Origin: Planctomycetota bacterium
GTDB lineage: Bacteria > Planctomycetota > JAJSAM01 > JAJVHW01
DNA: 64,000 nucleotides
NCBI GenBank assembly: GCA_024280885.1
Contig: JAJRPF010000048.1
Coordinates: 372,001 to 436,000, forward strand
Direction of reading: 5' to 3'
Shown: positions 41,554-49,245 of the stretch, piece after piece
How the letters are laid out: each line of letters begins with the position of its first letter
How positions within the stretch are numbered: position 1 is the stretch's first letter
Notes under the pieces: generated by a model
What the model was told of the DNA's origin: nothing
What the model saw: only the letters and a program-made list of their open reading frames with translations
Database searches by the model: none
Translations under genes and position numbers: made by a program

Positions 41554-41833
41554 TCCGAGGAGCGTAACGGTCCGGGGGGACCGCTGTCCGGGGGCTCGCG
41601 GTGCAGGCTGGCGTGACGACCCGATCCGCGAGCAAGTTCAGGCCACGGAGCTGGCGTCGACCCAGGCGGCGCGGCACGACTACCTTCCGAATGTCCGGCC
41701 ATCTGAACGGGATGCCCTTCTGAACGGACAGACCGAGTCGGACGCGCACCGTCTCACACTCATCCGGCGCCGGTGTTCTAAGAGCCCGCTGCGATTCGCG
41801 CCGGAAGCACCGCCGAGGGAGTACGTTCCTCCC

Positions 41834-42265
41834 GTGTCCGGCACCCTCCAGCTCTTTCTCTCCGCGTTTCTTGCGGCCACACTGGTGCCCGTGCCGTCGG
41901 AGGCGGTCCTGGCACTGCTGGCCACGGCAGACGGTGCGGACGCCGTCGTTCTGATCGGCGTCGCGACGGTCGGCAACACTCTCGGCGCCATCGTCAACTG
42001 GGCGCTGGGTCGCTGGTGCCTGCACTGGCAAGATCACCGCTTCTTCCCCGTGAAGCCCGCGACGCTCGTGCGCGCGACGGCATGGATGGAGCGCCGCGGC
42101 GTCTGGCTGCTGCTGCTCGCATGGGTGCCCGTCGTCGGCGATCCGCTCACGTTCGCTGCGGGAGTGCTGCGCATCCGCTTCGTCCCGTTCACCCTGCTCG
42201 TGGCATTGAGCAAGGGCGCGCGCTACGTCGTGGTCTTTGCCATCACTCGCTGGGTTGTCACCTGA
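41834..42265 (+). CDS. YqaA/DedA-like small membrane protein
   Basis: A 143-residue inner-membrane protein with four hydrophobic segments (LFLSAFLAATLVPVPSEAVLALLA, AVVLIGVATVGNTLGAIVNWALG, GVWLLLLAWVPVVGDPLTFAAGVL, FTLLVALSKGARYVVVFAI). The PVPSE and GDPLTFAAG turns are the conserved re-entrant loops of the SNARE-associated/VTT family, of which YqaA is the short form. It starts at GTG 41834. Relatives move phospholipids or contribute to envelope homeostasis; its role here is unknown. The 280 bases before it hold no gene. Confidence 0.85.
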   Translation: MSGTLQLFLSAFLAATLVPVPSEAVLALLATADGADAVVLIGVATVGNTLGAIVNWALGRWCLHWQDHRFFPVKPATLVRATAWMERRGVWLLLLAWVPVVGDPLTFAAGVLRIRFVPFTLLVALSKGARYVVVFAITRWVVT

Positions 42266-42301
42266 GTCGCGCGGCACCGCGTGGCACCGCGCCGATGCGC
42301 G

Positions 42302-43210
42302 CTACTTGCCGGCGTTCTCTTTCTGCCACTTCAAGAACGCCACCATCTGGTCGTAGATCTTGCGCAACTCCGGCTCCTTGCCACCGAGCTCGAAGTACTG
42401 CTCGTACGCGGACATCGACTTCTTCAGCAGCGCGGCGTCGCGGTAACTCACGTTCTGTGTCTGGCAGACGATCGCCAGGTTCCGGTACGCATCGAGAAAC
42501 GACTTGTCCTGCGCGATGGCCTCTTCGTACGCCTTGATCGCGTCCTTCCAATCGCGGTCGTACTCGAGCGCCCGGCCGAGCAGAAAGTGGCCAACGGGGT
42601 GTTTCGGGCGCGCCTTGATGAGCTGTTTGGCGATCTTGATCGAGCCCTTGGCGTCGTTGTAGCCGAGGTGGACGTCGACGAGCGCGATGGCGGTGAGCGG
42701 GTCCTTCTTGTCGAGCTTCCAGGCCTTGGACAGCGTCGTACGCGCGTCCGAGAACTTGCGCTGCGAGATGAAGAACTCGCCCAGCACGCGCTGCGCGTAG
42801 GCGCTCTTCTTGTCGCGCTTGACGGCGCCGCGTAGGGCCTCTTCGGCTGCGTCATGCTTGCCCTGCGCCGCGAGGGCGCGCCCGAAGCCGATCATCGCCG
42901 GCACCGACTTGGCGTTCTCCGCCAGAACGAGTTCGAAGCCCTTCTGCGCCTCGGCTGGCTTCCCGAGTCGCAGGTAGGACTCGGCGCGCAGGAAGACGGC
43001 CTTGCGGTGATCCGCGGCGTCGTCCGGGACCTTCTCACAGATCTGGATGCACTCTTTCAGGCGCCCGGCCTCGAACGCCTGTGCGGCCGAGTCGAGGCCG
43101 GTCGCGCCCTCGTCGGCGAGCGCAATGTCGACGCTAACGGAGGTCACGAAGAGCGGGACGGCAAGCAGGACGGCGGCGGTCGAGGCGAGCAGGGTGCGGG
43201 ACGCGAGCAT
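42302..43210 (-). CDS. Secreted TPR protein
   Basis: A 302-residue exported protein: signal peptide (about 1-33, LLASTAAVLLAVPLFVTSVSVDIALA), then about seven tetratricopeptide repeats such as AVFLRAESYLRLGKPAEAQKGFELVL, GRALAAQGKHDAAEEALRGAV and FLLGRALEYDRDWKDAIKAYEEAIA. It probably serves as a periplasmic scaffold. ATG 43210 with GGAGA upstream. It is convergent with the YqaA-like gene. Confidence 0.85.
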   Translation of the reverse strand: MLASRTLLASTAAVLLAVPLFVTSVSVDIALADEGATGLDSAAQAFEAGRLKECIQICEKVPDDAADHRKAVFLRAESYLRLGKPAEAQKGFELVLAENAKSVPAMIGFGRALAAQGKHDAAEEALRGAVKRDKKSAYAQRVLGEFFISQRKFSDARTTLSKAWKLDKKDPLTAIALVDVHLGYNDAKGSIKIAKQLIKARPKHPVGHFLLGRALEYDRDWKDAIKAYEEAIAQDKSFLDAYRNLAIVCQTQNVSYRDAALLKKSMSAYEQYFELGGKEPELRKIYDQMVAFLKWQKENAGK

Positions 43211-43308
43211 CGAGGTCTCCGTGGCGAGTTCGGGGTGTGTGTGCGGGCTTGGGTGCGCGACGGAGAATGACCTCCGCCGCGCGGAAACAGGGGGTGAGAG
43301 ACCGCGTT

Positions 43309-43533
43309 CTAGACGCGATCGAGTACGGCCAGGACGGCGCGTCGTTCGTCCATTCGGACGATCGCATCGGAGGCCGTCGCCTCCGCGCCGTTGGTCCTGA
43401 GCGCGTTGGCTCCCTGTGCCAGGGGGCAGCTATTCGGGCAATCGAGTTCGCCCTGTCCGGCGAGCGCCGAGCCGCCCATCGCCAGTGCGGCGGTGAGGGC
43501 GACTGCGAAGCCGGCCGCAATGATCTTGCGCAT
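43309..43533 (-). CDS. Small secreted protein
   Basis: A 74-residue protein with a good signal peptide (MRKIIAAGFAVALTAALAMGGSALA) and a short mature part with a Cys pair (LDCPNSCPLAQGA). ATG 43533 is preceded by GGGAG at the right distance; ATG 43545 is also possible. A much longer frame on the same strand, extending beyond 45500, is antisense to the ASPIC gene and is rejected. No family is recognised. Confidence 0.65.
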   Translation of the reverse strand: MRKIIAAGFAVALTAALAMGGSALAGQGELDCPNSCPLAQGANALRTNGAEATASDAIVRMDERRAVLAVLDRV

Positions 43534-43905
43534 GGTTTCTCCCATCGTGAGTTGGTGTCGTGGTCGGACCGAAGACGAAGTGCGGAGATTGGTCCGGTCG
43601 CTCCGCAGCGGCGAGGTGGGCATTGATGACACGCGCGTCGCACGGTCGGCGACGTCGCGGGCATCGGCGACCCGGGATTTCATGGAGCAGGACAGCGCAA
43701 CACCGGCCGCCCCTTCAGTCTGGTGAGATTGGCCCGAGGAGCCATCGCCGGTCCGAGCCGTGCCTATCCGATCGGCGCACGCCATGGCCCGCCGTCTCCT
43801 CGTCGACGACCGACGGAATGCGCTTGGCCCTCGACCGCGCTGGTAGGCTCTGGCCGTTCGCCGACTTGGCTCGACGACACCGTTCACCGCCCGAGACGCC
43901 CGCAC
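43534..43905. other. Intergenic stretch upstream of the ASPIC gene
   Basis: About 370 bases between the divergent small secreted protein and the ASPIC lipoprotein. The ASPIC frame is open through the latter half (from GTG 43723), but the residues are low-complexity and lie upstream of the signal sequence. I see no RNA gene, palindrome or recognisable promoter. Confidence 0.45.
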
Positions 43906-45660
43906 TTGTCCCGATCTCAACGCAACCCATCCGCCCACCGCTCGACACGCTGGCTCCGACGCCTCGCGGGCGCTTCGTTCCTTGTGGGCCTCGGTCTCGG
44001 CTCTCTCGCATGCGGGGATCGAGACGTCACGCCGTCCGCCCCCGGAACCGACGCGCCCGACACCGCGGAGAACCTCCCGCCAGTGTTCGCGGACGCGACC
44101 GAGAAGTGGGGTGTCGACTTCGAGAACGCGTGCCGCTTCACGGGCGAGTACGTGCTCGCGGAGATCATGGGGCAGGGTGTCGTCATCTTCGACGCGAACG
44201 GCGACGGACGGCTCGACCTCTACTTCGCGAACGGTGGTCCGGTGCAGGGCGACTCCGCTCCCGATCGGCTCTTCATCGCGCAGCCCGACGAGGGGTATCG
44301 CGATGCCACCGCAGAGAGCGGACTCGACTGCGCTACGTGGACGACCGGCGTCGGCGCAGCCGATCTCGACAACGACGGCGACGTCGATCTCTACGTCGGA
44401 AGCTGGGGGCGTGACCGTCTCTATCGCAACGAGGGCGACGGCACCTTCGTCGAGATCACCGACGTCGCGGGCATTGCGGGCGACCACCTGACGACGTCGG
44501 TCGCTTTCCTCGATTTCGACCTCGACGGTTTCCTCGACATCTTCGTCGCTCACTACGTCATCCCGAACCCCGATCGGACGTGCGGGAGCATCGGTGGAGG
44601 ACGGGAGTATTGCGGCCCAGCCGCGTACACGCCGGTCCCGGACACGCTCTACCGCAACCGGGGCGACGGGACGTTCGAGGACGCGAGTGCCGCATCTGGG
44701 ATCGCGGGCGAGGCAGCCAGCGGGCTGGGTGTCGCGGTGAGTGACTTCGACGGCGACGGTCTCCTCGATGTCTACGTCGCCAACGACCAGCGCCCGAACC
44801 ATCTCTGGCGCAACGGCGGTGACGGCACGTTCTCGGAGGTCGCCATCCGCATGGGCGTCGCACTCTCTGGACGCGGCAACGCCGAGGCGAGCATGGGCGT
44901 GGACGTGGCCGACGTGAACGGCGACGGTTGGCTGGACATCTTCATCACGCACATCGCAGGCGAGACGAACACGCTCTATCTCGGCGGGGCCACGGGCGCT
45001 TTTCGAGACGCATCCGTGATGTCCGGCGTCGGCACCCCGAGTCGCGAGATGACGGCTTTCGGCACCGTCTTCGCCGACGTGGACCTCGACGGTGCCGTGG
45101 ATCTCCTCGTCGCGAACGGACGCGTCAGTCAGGAGGCGATCGTGGACGGTGCCGATGCGCCCGGGGAACTCGCGCGCTACGCCGAGCGCAACGTGCTTCT
45201 CTTCAACGACGGCGCGGGCCAGTTTTCGAAGAGTGGGGGACGCGCCGGTGCATTCGCGAAGCCCGTACACGTCAGTCGCGGACTTGCGAGCGCCGATCTC
45301 GACGGCGATGGCGATCTCGACGTGATCGTCACGAATGTCGGCAGCCCGGTGCGGCTCTACGAGAACGTGGCCCCGCGGACAGGGCATTGGTTGGTCGTCA
45401 CGGCGTGGGATCACGAGCGGTCGCGTATCGCCGTGGGGGCACGGGTCGAGGTGACCGTCGGCGAGCGGACGCACGTCGGACTCTCGGGCGCCGGGTGGAG
45501 CTACCTCTCCGGATCGGCTCCCGATGCGCACTTCGGGCTGGGTGATGCCGAGCGCGTGGACGCGATCACGATCGTCTGGCCGGGCGGCGAGCGCGAGTCG
45601 TTCCCGGGTGCCGACGTCGACCGCGTGGTGCGCTTGGAGCGCGGGACCGGTTCACGATGA
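43906..45660 (+). CDS. CRTAC1/ASPIC-UnbV lipoprotein with FG-GAP/VCBS repeats
   Basis: An exported protein of about 584 residues. The signal sequence WLRRLAGASFLVGLGLGSLAC is a lipobox (LGSLAC). FG-GAP/VCBS repeats with calcium-type loops follow: DANGDGRLDLYFANG, DLDNDGDVDLYVG, DFDGDGLLDVYVAND, DVNGDGWLDIFITH and DLDGDGDLDVIVTN. The C-terminal ASPIC/UnbV module is GLSGAGWSYLSGSAPDAHFGLGDAERVDAITIVWPGG. The start is uncertain: TTG 43906 fits the signal peptide; the frame extends to GTG 43723. The TPR gene overlaps its stop (ATGA). Such pairs are frequent in Planctomycetota; the role is unknown. Confidence 0.85.
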   Translation: MSRSQRNPSAHRSTRWLRRLAGASFLVGLGLGSLACGDRDVTPSAPGTDAPDTAENLPPVFADATEKWGVDFENACRFTGEYVLAEIMGQGVVIFDANGDGRLDLYFANGGPVQGDSAPDRLFIAQPDEGYRDATAESGLDCATWTTGVGAADLDNDGDVDLYVGSWGRDRLYRNEGDGTFVEITDVAGIAGDHLTTSVAFLDFDLDGFLDIFVAHYVIPNPDRTCGSIGGGREYCGPAAYTPVPDTLYRNRGDGTFEDASAASGIAGEAASGLGVAVSDFDGDGLLDVYVANDQRPNHLWRNGGDGTFSEVAIRMGVALSGRGNAEASMGVDVADVNGDGWLDIFITHIAGETNTLYLGGATGAFRDASVMSGVGTPSREMTAFGTVFADVDLDGAVDLLVANGRVSQEAIVDGADAPGELARYAERNVLLFNDGAGQFSKSGGRAGAFAKPVHVSRGLASADLDGDGDLDVIVTNVGSPVRLYENVAPRTGHWLVVTAWDHERSRIAVGARVEVTVGERTHVGLSGAGWSYLSGSAPDAHFGLGDAERVDAITIVWPGGERESFPGADVDRVVRLERGTGSR

Positions 45661-46940
45661 GAGGCGGCCTACGTCTCATCGCGATCGCATTGCTGCTCAT
45701 CACGGCGTTGCCCGTGTGTGGCTGCGGGCGCGACGCGCCTGAACTCCCGGTCGTCGCGACGGAGGGGCTGGAGCGCGACGTCGCGGAACGAATCGCGTCA
45801 ACGCGGAGTGCGGCGCTCGAATCGCCCTCGGCGAAGACGCTGACGGACTTTGGAGTGGCGCTCTTCGCGCATCGGCGCCACGACGCAGCGGAGCCAGTGC
45901 TCCTGTTGGCCGCGACGTACGAAGGTGCGGATCGTTTCGCGCTGTTCCACCTCGCGGGACTCTCCGCGTCGGTCGCCTCGCTCGAACGCGCGGTGACCCA
46001 TCTGGAGCAGGCGTGCGCGATCCGCTCGGACTACCCCGCGTCGCATATCAAGTGTGGCTTCTTTCTCGAGGAACTCGCCCGCTACGACGAGGCCGCGACG
46101 CACTTCCGCGCGGCGCTCGCCATCGACCGCAATCCCCATGCGCTGCTTGGTCTGGGTCGCGTCGCACTCGCGCGCGGTGACGCGGAGCAGGCGACGAAGT
46201 TTCTCGAAGAAGCGCGGGCGCGGAACCGAGGGCTGCTCGAAGCCAGCGTGGCGCTCGCGCAGGCCTACGCGGCACGCGGATGGGATGACAAGGCCGAGCG
46301 CGTGGAGGAAGAGGCGGCGGCGCTGCGCGTCCCGACGAACGTGGCGGATGCTATCCTCGAGGATGTTCTCGACACGTCGGTCTCGTACTCCGGACGGATC
46401 GAGGCTGCCAGCCGCGCAGCGCAAGCCGGCGACAACGATCGTGCGTTTCGGCTGCTCGACGAAGCGATTGCCGCGCGACCCGAACTCGTCGATGGCCACC
46501 ATTCGGCTGGCATCCTGCTCGCGCAACTCGGACGCCATACCGACGCGGTGCGCGCCTTCGATCGCGTGCTCGCGGCGGAGCCAAAGCATGCGGAGGCGCT
46601 CGCCCGCAAGGGGGCCAGTCTTGCGTTCATGGGCCGCGCGGAAGAGGCCGAGAGCGTGCTGCGCGCGGCCGTGGACGCTGTCCCCGACTCGCTCTTCGCG
46701 CGACTGGAGTTGGCGCGATTTCTGGAAGCGCGTGCGCCCGCGGAGTCACACGAACTCGCGCAGTCGCTCGTGACAGCGCAGCCGCGCGCCACCGGGCCGC
46801 GGCTCCTGCTCGCGCGCCTTCTGCTCGCCGACGGACGCCACGAAGACGCGCTCGCGCAAGTCGTCATCGTTCTGCGCCGGGTACCGGACAACGCGGAGGC
46901 GTCGGCGCTACGCAACGCGATCGCAGCCGCGATGCGCTGA
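45657..46940 (+). CDS. TPR lipoprotein paired with the ASPIC gene
   Basis: A 427-residue lipoprotein (signal LRLIAIALLLITALPVCGC) with about nine TPR-like units, for example FGVALFAHRRHDAAEPVLLLAA, GFFLEELARYDEAATHFRAAL, GLGRVALARGDAEQATKFLEEA and KGASLAFMGRAEEAESVLRAAV. ATG 45657 overlaps the stop of the ASPIC gene, so the proteins are made together; the TPR array could hold the ASPIC protein or its ligand. Confidence 0.88.
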   Translation: MRGGLRLIAIALLLITALPVCGCGRDAPELPVVATEGLERDVAERIASTRSAALESPSAKTLTDFGVALFAHRRHDAAEPVLLLAATYEGADRFALFHLAGLSASVASLERAVTHLEQACAIRSDYPASHIKCGFFLEELARYDEAATHFRAALAIDRNPHALLGLGRVALARGDAEQATKFLEEARARNRGLLEASVALAQAYAARGWDDKAERVEEEAAALRVPTNVADAILEDVLDTSVSYSGRIEAASRAAQAGDNDRAFRLLDEAIAARPELVDGHHSAGILLAQLGRHTDAVRAFDRVLAAEPKHAEALARKGASLAFMGRAEEAESVLRAAVDAVPDSLFARLELARFLEARAPAESHELAQSLVTAQPRATGPRLLLARLLLADGRHEDALAQVVIVLRRVPDNAEASALRNAIAAAMR

Positions 46941-46973
46941 TCGGCCACGCGCCGCCTCGCATGCGCAGATCGG

Positions 46974-47312
46974 CTATGCGCTGACAGGAGCGCCCGCGAG
47001 TAACGCGGTCAACAGGTCCTCGACGACCGGGCAGTCCTCGACCGCCTCCACAAAACGCTCGGCGTCTATCTCGATGAACGCCACGCCGCCCGCGTGTCGT
47101 CCCGTTCCGCGAGCGACCTGATCGCCGCGCGCCACGACGACCGCCATGATCGGCGCGTCGTCGTGGACGAAGCCCACGCAGTGACCGCCATGCGCGATCT
47201 TGCGTCGTACCGCTTCCGGCGCTGGCATCCACGCCCAGCCGCGCGCGCTGGCCACATCCACGGCCCGTTGGACGTTGTCTATCCCGATGAACACGAACTC
47301 GGTTCGCTCCAT
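46974..47312 (-). CDS. Hypothetical small protein
   Basis: A 112-residue soluble protein with no signal peptide or recognised domain. The pattern of short strands and helices (TEFVFIGIDNVQRAVDVASARGW, GHCVGFVHDDAPIMAVVVARGD, GVAFIEIDAERFVEAVEDCPVVEDLLTALL) suggests an alpha/beta fold. The ATG at 47312 is preceded by GAGGAG on its strand, which supports translation. Neighbours give no clue to function. Confidence 0.7.
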   Translation of the reverse strand: MERTEFVFIGIDNVQRAVDVASARGWAWMPAPEAVRRKIAHGGHCVGFVHDDAPIMAVVVARGDQVARGTGRHAGGVAFIEIDAERFVEAVEDCPVVEDLLTALLAGAPVSA

Positions 47313-47491
47313 TTGGCTGCTCCTCTTCGCTCCGACTCTGTTCTGACCCGCCTCTGGTGTTCCGATCCGTTGACTTCGATCGGCGCTTCCCGTTCGGGAA
47401 CGGATGAATTGCGAACGGCGTGCCGTGCTGCGGCGCACTTCGGACCATGGGCGTAACACCGTGCTTCGGGCGGGGGCCACGTGCGGTCACA

Positions 47492-49084
47492 ATGGCTCTC
47501 GTGAGTCATGTGAGTCCTGCTGATCAACCGGACGAGGGCCGCACCGTTGCGGCGGCTGACCTGGGATCGAATAGCTTCCACATGGTCGTCGCACGCTGGG
47601 CGGGGGGGCGCTTGCACGTCGTGGACAAGATCCGCGAACGCGTGGCTCTCGCGGCGGGGCTCGATGACGGTCGCCGACTCACGCCGGAGGCCGAAGAGCG
47701 GGCACTCGCCTGTCTGCAGCGCTTCGGCGAGCGATTGCGGCATATGGATGCGGCGAGTGTGCGCGTCGTCGGCACGAACACGTTGCGCAAGATGCGCGGC
47801 GGACGGAGGTTTCTTGAGCGAGCGAGCGAGGCGCTTGGTCATCAGATCGACATCATCCCCGGCCGCGAAGAGGCGCGTCTCGTCTACCTGGGTGTGGCGC
47901 ACGATGTGGCGCATGCGGCGGCGGAGGTGTTGCTGCACGACGATGACGAGGGCGTCAGCGGTGCGGCGGATGCGGGCGATCCGGCCGGGCGTCGACTCGT
48001 CGTCGACATCGGTGGCGGAAGCACCGAGTGCGTGGTGGGGGACGGCTTCGAGATTCTCGAGTCCGACAGCCTCTTCATGGGTTGCGTCTCGTACTCGCAG
48101 CGCTTCTTCGCCGACGGGAAGCTCTCGCGCAAGCGGATGGAGCGCGCCCGCATGGCGGCCCGTCGCGAGTTGGAGCCTATTCGGCGGCTCTTCGCGGAGA
48201 GCGGTTGGGTGCAGGCCGTCGGGTCGTCCGGCACGATCCTCGCCGTCGAGCAAATCCTCGTTCAGAACGAGTGGAGCGAGCGACATATCACCGCGAAGGG
48301 CCTGCGGAAATTGCGCAAGTACATGCAGTCAGTGGGACGGGTCGAGGAACTCGATCTTCCCGGCCTGACCGATGAGCGGCGGTCGGTGATCGCCGGGGGC
48401 GTTGCGGTTCTCTGCGGCGTGTTCCATAGCTTGCGGATCGACGTGATGGAGACGTCGGCGTGCGCGCTGCGCGAGGGCGTTCTCTACGATCTCCTCGGGC
48501 GCACCGAGCACCGCGACCTGCGCGACGACACCGTGCGTCGGTTCCAGGAGCGCACGCAGCTCGACCCCGAGCAGGCCGCACGCGTCGAGCACGTCGCGCT
48601 GGCGCTACTCGACTTCGTCGCGGAGGATTGGAAACTCGACGGCGCGCTCGATCGCCGGATGCTCGCGTGGGCCGCGCGATTGCACGAATGCGGACTCGCG
48701 TTGGCGCGATCGGGATACCACAAGCACGGCGCGTATCTTGTGCAGCACTCGGATATGCCCGGCTTCTCGCGTGAGGATCAGGCCACGCTGGCGACGATCG
48801 TGCGCGCGCACCGGCGCAAGATCGGCACCGACCTCTTCGAGCCGCTCGCGCAGCCGCAGCAGAAGCGCGCGCTGCGCCTGGCGGTCTTGCTACGGATCGC
48901 GCGAAGGCTGTGTCGCAGTCGCGCGGACGAGTCGCCATTGCCTGCGTCAGCACACGCTTCCGGCGCAACGATTCGTGTGACGTTCAGCGATGGCTGGTTG
49001 GACGAGAACCCACTCACGCGGACGGACCTGGAGGAAGAAGCGCTACTCCTCGCAGCCGCTGGCATCGAGTTCGAGGTCGAATAG
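47492..49084 (+). CDS. ppx: Exopolyphosphatase / guanosine pentaphosphate phosphatase (Ppx/GppA)
   Basis: A 530-residue protein of the actin-like ASKHA fold. AAADLGSNSFHMVVARW opens the phosphate 1 loop, RVVGTNTLRKM follows and DIGGGSTECVVG is the phosphate 2 loop. The C-terminal part (from about 320) is HD-domain-like (helices with HECGLALARSGYHKHGAYLVQHSDMPGFS), as in long-form Ppx. It removes phosphate from polyphosphate ends. The convergent ppk gene makes the same polymer. ATG 47492 is used; no strong ribosome-binding site is seen. Confidence 0.92.
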   Translation: MALVSHVSPADQPDEGRTVAAADLGSNSFHMVVARWAGGRLHVVDKIRERVALAAGLDDGRRLTPEAEERALACLQRFGERLRHMDAASVRVVGTNTLRKMRGGRRFLERASEALGHQIDIIPGREEARLVYLGVAHDVAHAAAEVLLHDDDEGVSGAADAGDPAGRRLVVDIGGGSTECVVGDGFEILESDSLFMGCVSYSQRFFADGKLSRKRMERARMAARRELEPIRRLFAESGWVQAVGSSGTILAVEQILVQNEWSERHITAKGLRKLRKYMQSVGRVEELDLPGLTDERRSVIAGGVAVLCGVFHSLRIDVMETSACALREGVLYDLLGRTEHRDLRDDTVRRFQERTQLDPEQAARVEHVALALLDFVAEDWKLDGALDRRMLAWAARLHECGLALARSGYHKHGAYLVQHSDMPGFSREDQATLATIVRAHRRKIGTDLFEPLAQPQQKRALRLAVLLRIARRLCRSRADESPLPASAHASGATIRVTFSDGWLDENPLTRTDLEEEALLLAAAGIEFEVE

Positions 49085-49098
49085 CAGAGCGGTGGGAC

Positions 49099-49190
49099 TA
49101 CCGTGCCGGGCTCAATTTTCCCAGGCGTCGAGTGCCTTCGCTCTCGTGGGAGAGCCACGCTGCCGTGGGAAAATTGAGCCCGGCACGGTA
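49099..49190. terminator. 25-bp-arm palindrome between ppx and ppk, REP-like
   Basis: Perfect arms of 25 bases lie at 49099-49123 and 49166-49190. The core GTGCCGGGCTCAATT matches the palindrome at 4482-4566 (GTGCCAGGCTCAATT), so the two are copies of one dispersed element. Here it sits between two convergent genes (ppx ends 49084, ppk ends 49246) and could end transcripts from both sides. Confidence 0.75.
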
Positions 49191-49245
49191 TTCCCACCCG
49201 ACGTCGCCCCGCCGCGCGTCTCAACGTCTCCACAAACGGCCGCGC

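Noticed and set aside
43534-45531. A very long minus-strand frame continuing upstream of the small secreted protein
   Set aside because: It is antisense to the well-supported ASPIC lipoprotein gene. Long antisense frames are expected in G+C-rich coding sequence; only the last 225 bases carry a signal peptide and ribosome-binding site.
49099-49190. Classical Rho-independent terminator
   Set aside because: The stem is perfect but no U-tract follows on either strand, and the core recurs at 4482-4566, so REP-like is the better description.
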